A DNA stretch of 64,000 bases, taken from NCBI GenBank assembly GCA_028282805.1, contig JANQHD010000038.1:1-64000 (forward strand), read 5' to 3'. Under the pieces are notes generated by a model, which searched no databases, had not been told where the DNA came from, and saw only the letters and a list, made by a program, of their open reading frames with translations. Below are positions 9,010-18,647 of this stretch, one piece after another. The translations under genes were made by a program, and so were the position numbers. Position 1 is the stretch's first letter, and each line of letters starts with the position of its first letter. This DNA is from Phycisphaeraceae bacterium (GTDB taxonomy: Bacteria; Planctomycetota; Phycisphaerae; Phycisphaerales; Zrk34).

Positions 9010-10247
9010 CAACCACGCCCCAGCCCCCCCCGCCCGTTGAGCCCCCCGCTAAGCCGCAAGCGGCCGAGGCGCCCGGCGACTTCTCCGTCGCGCTGGCCAA
9101 GGCCGTGGCGAACCTCGCGTCGTTGAAGCTGACCGTGGTGCTGCTGGGCATGTCGATCTTCCTCGTGTTCGTCGGCTCGCTGGCGCAGGTGCACATGGGC
9201 ATCTGGGACGTGCTGGACAACTACTTCCGCACGTGGCTGGCGCGGGTCGAGCTGCGGGCGTTCAACACGCTGCTGCCCGAGGGTTACACGATGCTCGACT
9301 ACGTGCTGCCGTTCCCGGGCGGCAAGACGTTGGGCCTGGCGTTGCTGGTGAACCTGCTCGCGGCGCACGCGACCCGCTTCAAGTACAGCTGGCGCAAGTC
9401 GGGCATCATGATCATCCACATCGGCGTGATCACGCTGCTGCTCAGCGAGTACGTCACCGCCGGGCTCGCCGAGGAGATGCAGGTCAGGTTCCGCGTCGGC
9501 CAGACCGTCAACTCTGCGGAGGACATCCGTGAGTTCGAGTTGGCGATCATCGACCCGACGGACCCGATGCAGGACACCGTCTGGGTCGTGCCCGAGTCGC
9601 GCCTGCAGCCCGGTCGGACGCTGACCGACGCAAGCCTGCCGGTGCACGTCGCCGTGACGAAGCTGTACCCCAACTCGAGGCTCAAGTCGCCGAACGACGG
9701 TTCCGGCGACGTGGAGGCCGAGCGTGTGCCCGAAGCCTCGGGGGTCTCCAGCAACGAGCCGGTCGACCTGGCCTCGGCTTACGTGCAGTTGATCGACCCG
9801 GCCACCGGTGAAAAGACGCCGCCTACGCTTGTTTCGCAATGGTTCCTGCAGGGGCCCACGGTCATGGTGGCCGGCAAGCCGTACCGCCTCGACTTTCGTT
9901 TTAAGCGGTTCTACAAGCCGTACCTGATCCAACTGAACGACCTGAAGCACGAGGTCTACGTCGGCACGAACCGGCCGAAGAACTTCCAGTCGACGGTGAC
10001 GCTGTTCAACCCGTACACCAACGAGCGGTTCACGCAGGTGATCCGCATGAACGAGCCGCTGCGCTACCGCGGCGAGACGTTCTACCAGCACCAGATGACC
10101 GCCGCGCGTGGCGAGTCGGTGTTGCAGGTGGTCGACAACCCCGGTTGGCTGATCCCGTACATCTCCTGCTCGCTGGTCGGGCTGGGGCTGATCGTTCAGT
10201 TCGGCCTGTCGCTGACCCGGTTCGCCGGGCGGGAGGCGAAGCGATGA
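9006..10247 (+). CDS. resB: ResB-like cytochrome c biogenesis protein (System II)
   Basis: 413 aa, GTG start overlapping the preceding lipoprotein gene. It has a Pro-rich N-terminal tail, a first membrane helix near residues 40-60 (LTVVLLGMSIFLVFVGSLAQ), two further helices around 110-150, a large periplasmic domain and a last helix near 385. ResB with CcsA forms the haem-handling synthase that attaches haem to CxxCH in exported cytochromes. The window encodes at least three CxxCH cytochromes that would need it. The ccsA start overlaps its stop (ATGA). Confidence 0.85.
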
Positions 10248-11995
10248 AACGCAGCACCCTGCTGGCCGTCGGGCTGGCGCTTCTGTTCGCGCTGCTGATC
10301 TCGGGCCGCTACCTCCGCCCGACCGACTACGGCACGGACATGGACCTCGACACGTTCGGCCAGCTCCCGGTGGTCAAGGACGGCCGGGTCAAGCCGATGG
10401 ACACCGTGGCCCGCAACGCGCTGCGGATCATCAGCGGAAAGAAGAAGCTTCTAGCCCCCCTCGACGAGCCGAACGCGATACAGAAACTGCTCCGACGGAA
10501 GCACGAGAGCCGGCCGGCGATCGTCTGGCTGGCGGACGCGATGTCGCTCTCCGACCAGGCCAGCCCGGCCCTGTACCACGAGACCTTCCGCATCGACCAC
10601 CCCGAGGTCCTCGCCTCGGTCGAGCTCGAGCCGACCAAGGGCTTCCGCTACCCGCTTGCCAAGCTGGTCGTGCACAAGCCGGCCCTGTACGAACGGGCGC
10701 ACGGCATCGACGCCCGGCTGGATCGCAAAGAGAAGATATCCATCTTCGAACGCAAGAGCCTGGACCTGGCCAACCGCGTGTTCCTGTTCGACCAGCTCGC
10801 CCGTCACCAGCAGCCGCTGCTGATCCCGCCCACGGGCCCGGGGACGGACTGGCGCTCGTTGATGATGGTGGGTCATGCCGGGCCGGGTGACGCGGAAGCG
10901 ATCGGGATCATCGGCGATTGGCAGAAGATGCTGATGGCCTACGGTGAAGGCCGAGCCGACGACTTCAACCAGGCCGTGCGCGAATACCGCGACAAGCTGG
11001 CCCTGCTGATGCCGCGGGAGGCGGCCAAGGCGGCGTGGGAGGCGAAGTACAACCGCTTCGAGCCGTTCAGCCAGTGCCTGTTCTTCATGGTCGCCCTCGG
11101 CCTGTTGGCCTTGGCCGGCCTGCTGCTCAAGAAGCGCCCGCTGGTGGTGGCGGCCAACACCCTGGCGGTGTGGTCGGTGGTGATCTGGGTCGGGGCGCTG
11201 GTGGCGCGGATGTACTTCCAGGACCGGCCGTGGGTCTTCGTGACCAACCTGTACTCGTCGGCGGTGTTCATCGGTTGCGGGGCGGTGTTGTTTGCGCTGA
11301 TCATCGAATCGATCTACCGCAACGGCCTGGGCACGCTCGTCGCGGCGGTCATCGGCTTCCCCACGCTGCTCATCGCCGACTACCTCTCGGCCGACGGCGA
11401 CACGATGGAGATGATGCAGGCCGTGCTCGACACGAACGGCTGGCTGGCCACACACGTGACGACGATGGCGATCGGTTACGTGCTGACGTTCTTCGCCGGC
11501 GCCCTGGGGGCGATCTACCTATTCGCCGGCTTGTTCAGCGCCAACTTCGACAAGCAAAACCAGCACGAGCTGTCGCGGATGATCTACGGGACGATCTGTG
11601 GCGCGCTGCTGTTCAGTTTCGTGGGCACCGTGCTGGGCGGGATCTGGGCCGACCAGTCGTGGGGCCGGTTCTGGGGCTGGGACGTCAAGGAGAACGGCGC
11701 CCTGATCATCGTGCTGTGGAACGTGCTGATCCTGCACGCGCGGTGGGGCGGGCTCATCCGGCAGCGCGGCATCGCGCTGCTCGCGGTCTTCGGCAACGCC
11801 ATCACCGCCTGGTCGTGGTTCGGCGTGAACATGCTCGGCGTCGGGCTGCACGCCTACGCCAACGCCTCGGGCGCACCGTACCTCATCGCCTTCGTCGTCG
11901 GGCAGCTGCTGATCATGGGCCTCGGCCTGGTCCCGCAACGCCTGTGGGCCAGCCAACGCGCCAACTCAGCGCCACCGCCGCTACCCAAGGGTTAA
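10244..11995 (+). CDS. ccsA: CcsA-type cytochrome c biogenesis protein (haem exporter/ligase)
   Basis: 583 aa, start at the ATG at 10244 overlapping the resB stop. The N-terminal 280 residues are a non-membrane extension after one signal-anchor helix. The C-terminal half is a CcsA domain with about eight helices and the haem-binding WWD motif WGRFWGWDVKE near residue 475. The extension is larger than in the short chloroplast CcsA, as in other planctomycetes. It works with ResB. A shared terminator follows. Confidence 0.88.
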   Translation: MKRSTLLAVGLALLFALLISGRYLRPTDYGTDMDLDTFGQLPVVKDGRVKPMDTVARNALRIISGKKKLLAPLDEPNAIQKLLRRKHESRPAIVWLADAMSLSDQASPALYHETFRIDHPEVLASVELEPTKGFRYPLAKLVVHKPALYERAHGIDARLDRKEKISIFERKSLDLANRVFLFDQLARHQQPLLIPPTGPGTDWRSLMMVGHAGPGDAEAIGIIGDWQKMLMAYGEGRADDFNQAVREYRDKLALLMPREAAKAAWEAKYNRFEPFSQCLFFMVALGLLALAGLLLKKRPLVVAANTLAVWSVVIWVGALVARMYFQDRPWVFVTNLYSSAVFIGCGAVLFALIIESIYRNGLGTLVAAVIGFPTLLIADYLSADGDTMEMMQAVLDTNGWLATHVTTMAIGYVLTFFAGALGAIYLFAGLFSANFDKQNQHELSRMIYGTICGALLFSFVGTVLGGIWADQSWGRFWGWDVKENGALIIVLWNVLILHARWGGLIRQRGIALLAVFGNAITAWSWFGVNMLGVGLHAYANASGAPYLIAFVVGQLLIMGLGLVPQRLWASQRANSAPPPLPKG

Positions 11996-11999
11996 ACGC

Positions 12000-12033
12000 A
12001 AAACGCCCGACCCCTTAAAGGCCGGGCGTTTTT
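12000..12033. terminator. Bidirectional intrinsic terminator between ccsA and the PEP-CTERM gene
   Basis: AAAACGCCCG (12000-12009) pairs with CGGGCGTTTT (12023-12032). It has a T-run on the plus strand and an A-run giving a T-run on the minus strand, so it can end both convergent transcripts. Confidence 0.85.
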
Positions 12034-12057
12034 CATTTCAAATAGCGGCCGTGTTGC

Positions 12058-12894
12058 TCAGGCCCGGCGGCGGAGCATCGCCAGCCCGCCCAGCGCGAGC
12101 AGGGTGAACGTGGCCGGCTCGGGCACGATCGTCGTTTCGATCTTCACGCCCAGGTCGTCGAAGTCGAGCTCGCCGATCACGTCGATGATGTCGTCGCTGG
12201 CGAAGTCGTCGGCCCGCGAGAGGTCTTCCCAGATCAACAACGTGTCGCCCGACAGGTCGCCCACGGTGATCAGCTGGTCGTGGTTGTCGAAGTTGGCCTC
12301 GCTCTGCGAAGACATCGGCTGGTGGAACGGGCTGAACGTCGGCAGGGGCTCGCCGAACGCCAGTTCGAGGACCGTGTTGTCGTAACCGACCTCGTTTTCG
12401 AAGAAGTAGTCGGCGGGCGAGCCGTTGAAGTCGGCGGTCGAGTCGTTGGGGATCAGGTAGAAACCGATCTCGGTGCCCGCGGGCACGTTGACGGTGGTCA
12501 TGTCGCCCACGCCGTCGCCGAGCGCCTCGTCGAAGATGAGCGTGCCCTCGGCGATCGCCTCGGTCATGAACGCCTGCTCGTCGCTGATCGGGCTGGCGAC
12601 GTCGCTGACGACGTAGAACCCGAACGAGAAGAGGAAGTCGCCCTCGTCGACGCAGAGCGAGAACTTCAGCTGGGTGTCTGTGCCGTTGGGGCCGGGCACG
12701 GTGAAGGTTTCGAGCGTGGTCTCGTCGACGACGTTGAAGCCTTGGCCGGTGATCAACGGCTGGGCCGTGGCGGCGAAGTCGTTGGACGTCACCGTGTCCG
12801 CGCTTGCCCAACCACAGGCCAGCATGACCATCCCACTCACAAGCAAAGCCCCGACGCACGACCACGGCACAACGCATAAACGCAATAGAAACAT
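12058..12894 (-). CDS. PEP-CTERM sorting-domain exported protein
   Basis: 278 aa. Start at the ATG at 12894, preceded by GAGGGAGAG. A 15-codon longer frame lacks a ribosome site. A signal peptide is followed by an acidic beta-rich domain (many Asp/Glu, EIGFYLIPNDS). The C-terminus is a canonical PEP-CTERM signal: VPEPATFTLLALGG then an RRRA end. Such proteins are processed by exosortase and sent to the cell surface or exopolysaccharide matrix. No exosortase gene lies in the window. The specific role is unknown. Confidence 0.88.
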   Translation of the reverse strand: MFLLRLCVVPWSCVGALLVSGMVMLACGWASADTVTSNDFAATAQPLITGQGFNVVDETTLETFTVPGPNGTDTQLKFSLCVDEGDFLFSFGFYVVSDVASPISDEQAFMTEAIAEGTLIFDEALGDGVGDMTTVNVPAGTEIGFYLIPNDSTADFNGSPADYFFENEVGYDNTVLELAFGEPLPTFSPFHQPMSSQSEANFDNHDQLITVGDLSGDTLLIWEDLSRADDFASDDIIDVIGELDFDDLGVKIETTIVPEPATFTLLALGGLAMLRRRA

Positions 12895-13032
12895 GGTCTC
12901 TCCCTCTGCGAAGAATTGGCTCCCTTTTCCCGACGGCACTATTGTAATGCACGCTGCGCGAAATACCTACTTAAAAACAGGTTTTCGGCGGGCGTTTTTC
13001 GGGTCAATAAGCCCGTTCGCGAGAAAAACGAC

Positions 13033-13659
13033 ATGACCCATCCCAACGGTCGATTGACGCGACGCTTCTACCGGCGCGACCCGGTGACGCTGGCCAAGGC
13101 GCTGCTGGGCCAGGTCATGGTGCGCACGCTGGGCGACGGGCTGCGCCTCGCCGGGCGCATCGTCGAGGTCGAGGCGTACCTCGGCACGCCCGACCAGGCG
13201 GCGCACACCTACAACGGCCGGCGCACCGCGCGCAACGAATCGATGTACGCCGACGGCGGCCACGCCTACGTGTACTTCACCTACGGCATGCACCACTGCG
13301 TGAACGTCGTGGCGCAGACGCGCGGCGTGGGCACCGCCGTGCTCGTCCGTGCGCTCGAGCCGGTCGAAGGTATCGACGCCATGCGCCGCCACCGCGCCGG
13401 CAAGATCACCGCCGACCGCTTGAAAGAAACCGACCTGTGCTCGGGCCCCGCGAAGCTCACGCAGGCACTGGCGATCGACCGGGCGCTCGACGGCGTCGAC
13501 CTGGTCACCGCCGACGCCCTGCACATCGAGCGCGGCGGGCGGGTCGCGCCGGGCCACATCGTCACCGCCAAGCGCATCGGCGTCGCCTACGCTGGGCGGT
13601 GGGCCGACGAGCCGCTGAGGTTTTACGTCAAGGGCAACCCGCACGTCAGCCGGCGTTGA
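13033..13659 (+). CDS. mpg: 3-methyladenine DNA glycosylase (AAG/MPG family)
   Basis: 208 aa, the usual length of bacterial MPG. Start at the ATG at 13033. Family motifs are LLGQVMVR near 25, the catalytic VEVEAYLG (Glu near 42), the MYADGGHAYVYFTYGMH motif near 75-90, and LCSGPAKLTQAL near 137. It removes alkylated purines in base-excision repair. Its last 14 bases overlap the end of the convergent glycosidase gene. Confidence 0.93.
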   Translation: MTHPNGRLTRRFYRRDPVTLAKALLGQVMVRTLGDGLRLAGRIVEVEAYLGTPDQAAHTYNGRRTARNESMYADGGHAYVYFTYGMHHCVNVVAQTRGVGTAVLVRALEPVEGIDAMRRHRAGKITADRLKETDLCSGPAKLTQALAIDRALDGVDLVTADALHIERGGRVAPGHIVTAKRIGVAYAGRWADEPLRFYVKGNPHVSRR

Positions 13660-14734
13660 AGTGGCGTTTGATCACGCGCTCGGCGGGCTTGTTGCGGAAC
13701 ACGAACCCGCTCGACTCGCCGCGCCGTTCGCCGCGCGCCGGGTCGGTGAAGGTCTTCCAGATGTACACGCCACCCCACCACGGCTTGCCCTCGAACGCGC
13801 GGAACATCGCCTCGTAGGCCCGCGACTGCGCCCCGGTGTCGTACTCGCCGCCGCTGTGCTTCCAGGGCTCGACGTGCGTGTCGGCCACCGGGCGGTAGCC
13901 GGCCTCGAGGAACACGACCGGCTTGCGGTGCTTGCGGTGCAGCGTTTCCAGCTTATTGACGTGGGGTTGCCACCGGTCGACCAACTCGTCGACGCCCGCA
14001 CCGACCGGCGCACGCAGCGGGTAATACGCGGTGACGCCGATGCTGTCGAGCGCGTCCCAAAAGGCGATCTGTTCGACCTCCTTGTCCCAGTGGGCGGCGT
14101 AGGTCACGTGCCCGCCGTACACCTTGCGCACGTCGGCGATGAGCTGCCGCCACTCGGCCGGGTAGGTGGTGGTCATCGTCACCAGCTCGGTGCCGACGCA
14201 GAAGCGGGCGACCTTTTCCTCGGCGCAGAGCCGGGCGTAGTGCAAAGTCATCGCGCGGTACGACGCCCACCACGTCGCGTGGTCGGCCGCCGAGTTCTGG
14301 CGCACGGTGCCGTGCCACTCGTTCGTGCCGCGCCAAAAGTCGTTCGACCAGATGTGCGGCTTGAAGGTCACGCCGAGGCCGAGCTCGTGTGCGTGGCGTA
14401 TCTCGCTGCGCAGGTGCTCGTCGGTCATCGAGCGGTCGCGCGGCGTGTAACCGGTGGCCGGGTCGTAGCCGGCGAGCGAGGCGGTGGTGGCGGTGCGCTG
14501 GTAACCGAAGGGCGTCAGCGCCACGTCGGTGACGCCGAGGGTTTTGAGGTGCGCCAGTTCTTTGGCGCTGACCGCCGAGCCGTAGCCGCGCCCGCCGCGG
14601 TGGACGTGGGCGTGGTTGACGCCGAACTGCCGCTTAGCCGGCTGGGTCGTCGGCGGGGCGGGAGCCTGCGCGAGCAGCGTCAGCGCGATGACCAGGGCGG
14701 CGATGAGCCCGGCTGGGGCGCGTGTTTTTCGCAT
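13646..14734 (-). CDS. Secreted GH113-like (beta-mannanase-type) glycoside hydrolase
   Basis: 362 aa from the ATG at 14734; an in-frame GTG at 14767 is the alternative start. A signal peptide (LIAALVIALTLLAQAPA) is followed by a TIM-barrel protein. The likely acid/base Glu is in FCVGTELV and the nucleophile in VFLEAGY, with the IGVTAYYPL strand between, as in GH113 mannanases and related uncharacterised planctomycete hydrolases. It is exported and probably cleaves a beta-linked polysaccharide. The substrate is inferred from family only. Confidence 0.78.
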   Translation of the reverse strand: MRKTRAPAGLIAALVIALTLLAQAPAPPTTQPAKRQFGVNHAHVHRGGRGYGSAVSAKELAHLKTLGVTDVALTPFGYQRTATTASLAGYDPATGYTPRDRSMTDEHLRSEIRHAHELGLGVTFKPHIWSNDFWRGTNEWHGTVRQNSAADHATWWASYRAMTLHYARLCAEEKVARFCVGTELVTMTTTYPAEWRQLIADVRKVYGGHVTYAAHWDKEVEQIAFWDALDSIGVTAYYPLRAPVGAGVDELVDRWQPHVNKLETLHRKHRKPVVFLEAGYRPVADTHVEPWKHSGGEYDTGAQSRAYEAMFRAFEGKPWWGGVYIWKTFTDPARGERRGESSGFVFRNKPAERVIKRHFNAG

Positions 14735-14817
14735 GGTTGCGGCACCTGTAGCAAACCTGCTCGACACATGTTAACGCCTTGGACCGCCGCGGGCTCGCAC
14801 GATAAACTGATTGTGCC

Positions 14818-15249
14818 GTGAACGACGAAACGCCCATCCCGCTGCACCAGATCGCGGCCCGCACGCGTTACCCGCTGGTCGCGTTCGAGTTCGTCCGCAT
14901 GGGCCTGGACTACACCGTCCACCGCATGCACGAACACCCCGAGCTGCTCGACGAGCACGAGCGCCACGTCACCGGCGCGCAGCTGTGCCGGGGGCTGAGC
15001 GATTTCGCGCTCGAGCAGTACGGCTTGCTCGCGCGAGACATGCTCGCCCGCTGGAACGTCCGCCGCACCGAAGACCTCGGCCAGATCGTCTTCGCCATGG
15101 TCAACGGCGGCATGATGCAGGCCAGCGACGGCGACAGCGTGCACGACTTCGACAACGTCTTCGACTTCGACGAGGCGTTCCGCTTCGAGGTCCCGGTGGC
15201 GCACGTGCCGCTGGAAGCCGACCCGATCGAACCGGTGGGCCATGGCTGA
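14818..15249 (+). CDS. Minf_1886-family conserved protein
   Basis: 143 aa, GTG start. It shows the recognisable order of the Minf_1886 family: RYPLVAFEFVRMGLDYT, HVTGAQLCRGLSDFALEQ, then EDLGQIVFAMV and FDFDEAFRF. The family is known mainly from Planctomycetota, Verrucomicrobiota and allies and has no established function. The last eight bases overlap the start of the AI-2E-type permease gene, so they are co-translated. Confidence 0.85.
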   Translation: MNDETPIPLHQIAARTRYPLVAFEFVRMGLDYTVHRMHEHPELLDEHERHVTGAQLCRGLSDFALEQYGLLARDMLARWNVRRTEDLGQIVFAMVNGGMMQASDGDSVHDFDNVFDFDEAFRFEVPVAHVPLEADPIEPVGHG

Positions 15250-16447
15250 GCAAAAACCCGACGCCAACCAAACACACGAACCGGACATCGATTCGCCCTG
15301 GTCGACCGGGGGCGGGCGGCGCGGCGGCGGCGGGCCGCACCTGTGGCAGATCAACTGGGTGCGCGACCTGTTCTTCATCGCGCTGGTGCTGTTCCTGCTG
15401 TGGTTCGGCTACTACCTGCGCGGCATCTTCACGCCGCTGCTGATCGCGCTGTTCTTGGCGTACCTGTTCCACCCGATCATCACGCTGTTCGAGCGCCGGT
15501 GGAACGTGCCGCGCCCCGCGACCATCACCGGGCTCATCGGCGGCATCACGCTGGTCGTGGTGGGCCTGGGCATCTGGCTGGGGCCGATGGTCGTGCGCGA
15601 ATCGGTCGATGCGCTCGAGCAGGCCCCGGGCTACGCGCAGTCGCTGACCGAGAAGGCCGCCGAGAAGTTCGACCTCGACACCTCCAAGCTCGCCGAGACG
15701 ATCCAGCAGAAGGTCGACGAGTTCCGCGAAGACCCCACGGGCAGCGCGTCGCAGCTGATCAAGTGGGCCTTCGCCGGCACCGGCGCCGTGGCCGGGGTGA
15801 TCGAGTCGGTGGTCGGCGCCACGTTCTACGTCGGCTTCATGCTCGTGCTCATCCCGTTCTATTTCTTCTTCTTCGCCTGGCAGTTCGGCCCGCTCACCCA
15901 CGCCTTCGACCGCTACATCCCCAAGCGGCGCGAGCAGCGCTTCCGCGAGGTCCTCGGCATGATGGACCGCGCCGTCAGCGCCTACTTCCGCGACCGCGTG
16001 CTGATCTGCGGCATCATGGCCGCGCTGTTCGCCGTCGGCTGGTACTTCTGCGGCGTGCCCTACGCGATCCTGCTGGGCTTGGCCGCGGGCGCGCTGTCGC
16101 TGATCCCCTACGTCGGCGGCATCGTCTGGCCGATCGCGGTCCTGCTGGCCTACCTCAAGGCGACGACCGGCAACGAGCCGCCGGGCTTCGACCTGTGGGT
16201 CGTGGTGGTCTGGCCGAGCGTGGTGTACATGGTCGTGCAGGCGGTCGAGGGCTGGGTGCTCACCCCGTGGATCCAGGGCAAGAGCATGGAGATGAACGCG
16301 GTGACCATCCTGGTCGTCGTGTTCATCGGCGGCGCCGTCGGCGGGTTGTACGGCATGATCCTCTGCATCCCCATCGCCGCGTGCGTCAAGATCCTCCTCC
16401 GCGAAGTCGCGCTGCCGAAGCTCGAGGTCTGGGCGAGGGAGAATTAA
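15242..16447 (+). CDS. AI-2E family (PerM/YhhT-like) membrane transporter
   Basis: 401 aa with about eight membrane helices after a Gly-rich cytoplasmic start. Family signatures include LLIALFLAYLFHPII near 70, the amphipathic soluble segment around 125-180, and the terminal PYVGGIVWPI and LTPWIQGKSMEMN stretches. Members export or exchange small solutes; the autoinducer-2 role is known for few. Stop at 16447, directly before a heptamer array. Confidence 0.88.
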   Translation: MAEQKPDANQTHEPDIDSPWSTGGGRRGGGGPHLWQINWVRDLFFIALVLFLLWFGYYLRGIFTPLLIALFLAYLFHPIITLFERRWNVPRPATITGLIGGITLVVVGLGIWLGPMVVRESVDALEQAPGYAQSLTEKAAEKFDLDTSKLAETIQQKVDEFREDPTGSASQLIKWAFAGTGAVAGVIESVVGATFYVGFMLVLIPFYFFFFAWQFGPLTHAFDRYIPKRREQRFREVLGMMDRAVSAYFRDRVLICGIMAALFAVGWYFCGVPYAILLGLAAGALSLIPYVGGIVWPIAVLLAYLKATTGNEPPGFDLWVVVVWPSVVYMVVQAVEGWVLTPWIQGKSMEMNAVTILVVVFIGGAVGGLYGMILCIPIAACVKILLREVALPKLEVWAREN

Positions 16448-16451
16448 GAAA

Positions 16452-16545
16452 GGCATCAGGCAAGAGGCAACAGCCAACAGGCGTCAGGTAGGGTTTGCCC
16501 TGATGCCTGTTGCCTGATGCCTGTTGCCTGTTGGCTGATACCTGT
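16452..16545. repeat. Palindromic heptamer array (GGCAWCA family)
   Basis: The stretch between the permease stop and the kinase gene reads as back-to-back 7-bp units: GGCATCA, GGCAAGA, GGCAACA and variants on the left. Their reverse complements (TGATGCC, TGTTGCC) are on the right after a short centre near 16490-16498. The whole can fold into one long imperfect hairpin. No gene content. Confidence 0.85.
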
Positions 16546-16579
16546 ATCATGCCTCCCTCAGCTTCGGAGGTTTGTCCCC

Positions 16580-17722
16580 ATGTCGGATCGTCTTTCCATC
16601 GCGCGGCAGGCCGCTTCGGGTTTGCGTCAGTTCGCCTCACAGATCGGCCGGAGCCCCGCACTGGTGGGGTTCGACGGGTTCGTCGATTCGATCATCGCCG
16701 TGGTCGACAAGCGCCACAGCCCCACGCAATACACGCCGATCCGCACCATCCGCGAGTACGCCGAAAAGCAGGCCGCCGCCGCGGGCCGCAGCGCCAACTA
16801 CGAGCTGATCGTGAAGATGCAGAAGCTCGGCGGCAACGGCCCGATCATGGCCAACGCGCTGCTCGGCGCGGGCCTGCCCGTGACCTACATTGGCGCGCTC
16901 GGCCGGCCGCGCGTGCACGCCGTGTTCGAAGACTTCGCCGCCAGCGCCGAATGCCACTCGATCTGTGAGCCGGGCATGACCGACGCCCTCGAGTTCGACG
17001 ACGGCAAGCTCATGCTCGGCAAGTACGAGACGCTCAACAACGTCAACCCCGACGGCATCGCCGCGGCGCTGGGGCCCGACGGGCTCGCCAGCGACATCGC
17101 CGACGCCCGACTGCTGGCCATGGTCAACTGGACCATGCTCTTCGGCATGAACGACATCTGGCGCAAGCTCATCGACGACGTGCTGCCGAACCTGCAAGGC
17201 CCGCGCAAGCTCGTCTTCGTCGACCTGGCCGATCCCGAGAAGCGCACGCGCGACGACCTCGTCGGCGCGCTCGGCTTGCTCGGCGAGATGCAGGCCCACG
17301 CCGACGTGCTGCTCGGGCTGAACCTCAACGAGACCGAACAGGTCGCCCGCGTGCTCGACATCGACCCCACCGACACCCCCGGAAAGATCATCGAGCAGCT
17401 CGCCGTCGCCATCCGCCAAACGCTGGCGATCCACGGCGTGGTCGTCCACCCGCGCCACGCCGCCGCCGCCGCCCTGCGCGACGCCGACGGTCACGTCACC
17501 TCCGGCCGCTTCGCCGGGCCGTTCGTGGCGCAACCCAAACTCTCGACCGGCGCCGGCGACAACTTCAACGCCGGCTTCTGCCTCGGCCGCCTCGCCGGGC
17601 TCGGCGTCGAACAAACCCTCTGCGTCGGCACCGCCACCAGCGGCTACTACGTCCGCAACGCCCACAGCCCGTCGCTCAACGAACTCGCAACGTTCTGCGA
17701 CGACCTGCCGGAGTCGGAATAA
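16580..17722 (+). CDS. PfkB-family carbohydrate/nucleoside kinase
   Basis: 380 aa, start at the ATG at 16580 with CGGAGGT at 16565-16571. The N-terminal motif ALVGFDGFVDSI and the C-terminal catalytic signature STGAGDNFNAGFCLGRLAG (near 330) are both intact, including the catalytic Asp of GAGD. The N-terminal part is longer than in ribokinase and contains KLGGNGPIMANAL. The sugar or nucleoside phosphorylated is not identifiable from sequence. Flanked on both sides by heptamer arrays. Confidence 0.87.
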   Translation: MSDRLSIARQAASGLRQFASQIGRSPALVGFDGFVDSIIAVVDKRHSPTQYTPIRTIREYAEKQAAAAGRSANYELIVKMQKLGGNGPIMANALLGAGLPVTYIGALGRPRVHAVFEDFAASAECHSICEPGMTDALEFDDGKLMLGKYETLNNVNPDGIAAALGPDGLASDIADARLLAMVNWTMLFGMNDIWRKLIDDVLPNLQGPRKLVFVDLADPEKRTRDDLVGALGLLGEMQAHADVLLGLNLNETEQVARVLDIDPTDTPGKIIEQLAVAIRQTLAIHGVVVHPRHAAAAALRDADGHVTSGRFAGPFVAQPKLSTGAGDNFNAGFCLGRLAGLGVEQTLCVGTATSGYYVRNAHSPSLNELATFCDDLPESE

Positions 17723-17724
17723 GA

Positions 17725-17786
17725 GTCGGGTTCCGGGTCTCGGGTGCCGGGTTCCGAGACCCGAACCCCGAGCCCCGGAACCCGAC
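17725..17786. repeat. Palindromic heptamer array (GGGTTCC family)
   Basis: Eight consecutive 7-bp units. Four of GGGTTCC type are followed by four of the complementary GAACCCC/GAGCCCC type, bounded by GTCGGG and CCCGAC. It starts two bases after the kinase stop and fills most of the gap to the methyltransferase start. Confidence 0.88.
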
Positions 17787-17793
17787 AGTTCCA

Positions 17794-18555
17794 ATGAACC
17801 AGCCCGCCAGCCAGTCCGGCGACTTCACCCACCAGGCCGACGCCTACGCGCAAAGCCGGCCGACGTACCCCGATCCGCTGATCGACCGCCTGACGGCCCA
17901 TGCCGGGGTGCACGCGGGCGACGCCGTGGTCGACATCGGCGCCGGCACCGGCATCGCCACCCGGCTGCTCGCGGCGCGCCGGTTGCAAGTCACGGCCGTC
18001 GAACCCAACGCCGCCATGCGCGCGCAAGCCGAGCCGTTCGAAAACGTCACGTGGATCGACGGCACGTTCGAGCAGCTGCCCCTGCCCGACGGTTCGCAAA
18101 CCTGGGCGATCTCGGCGCAGGCGTTCCACTGGGCCGACGCCGCGCGTGCCCTGCCCGAGGTCCGGCGGGTGCTGCAACCGGGCGGGTGCTTTACCGTGAT
18201 CTGGAACAACCGCGACACCGAGTCGCCGGATATCGTCAAGCGAACACACGACGTCATCCGCGCGGTCGCGCCCGATTACTTCCAGCCGCACCGCAAGCGC
18301 GACTGGCCGAAGGCGCTGGCGTCGACGGGTGACTTTGCCGAAGTGGCGCACCACGAAGACGAGCACGTGCACCGCATGACGGTCGCGGCTTACCTGCGCC
18401 TGTGGCGTTCGATCAACCGCCTGGCCACCCGCGCCGGGCCCGACGGGTTAGAGCGGGTGCTGGCGCGCATCGAAGCGCTCGTGCGCGAAGCGGGCGTCGA
18501 GCGTGTCGACGTGATCTACCGCACCCGCGCCTGGACCGCCCGGCGGGTCGATTGA
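17794..18555 (+). CDS. Class I SAM-dependent methyltransferase
   Basis: 253 aa. SAM-binding motif I is VVDIGAGTGIATRLL near residues 44-58, the acidic motif II is VEPNAAM, and SAQAFHWADAAR near 105 is typical of the Methyltransf_11/25 group (trans-aconitate or UbiE-like). The C-terminal third is helical with several His (HHEDEHVHRM). The substrate is unknown. It lies between two heptamer arrays. Confidence 0.85.
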   Translation: MNQPASQSGDFTHQADAYAQSRPTYPDPLIDRLTAHAGVHAGDAVVDIGAGTGIATRLLAARRLQVTAVEPNAAMRAQAEPFENVTWIDGTFEQLPLPDGSQTWAISAQAFHWADAARALPEVRRVLQPGGCFTVIWNNRDTESPDIVKRTHDVIRAVAPDYFQPHRKRDWPKALASTGDFAEVAHHEDEHVHRMTVAAYLRLWRSINRLATRAGPDGLERVLARIEALVREAGVERVDVIYRTRAWTARRVD

Positions 18556-18568
18556 AAGCGAGCAGAAT

Positions 18569-18647
18569 CGGGTTCCGGCTTTCGGGGATACGATCCCGAG
18601 CCCCGAGCCCCGAGCCCCGAGCCCCGAGCCCCGAGCCCCGAGCCCCG
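18569..18647. repeat. Heptamer array with seven exact GAGCCCC copies
   Basis: A degenerate left arm (GGGTTCC, GGCTTTC, GGGGATA from 18569) is followed by seven identical GAGCCCC units at 18598-18646. It belongs to the same sequence family as the array at 17725-17786 and shows recent expansion of one unit. Confidence 0.9.

Noticed and set aside
18598-18646. CRISPR array
   Set aside because: Units are 7 bp, contiguous, with no spacers and no cas genes nearby. The same holds for the other short-period arrays.
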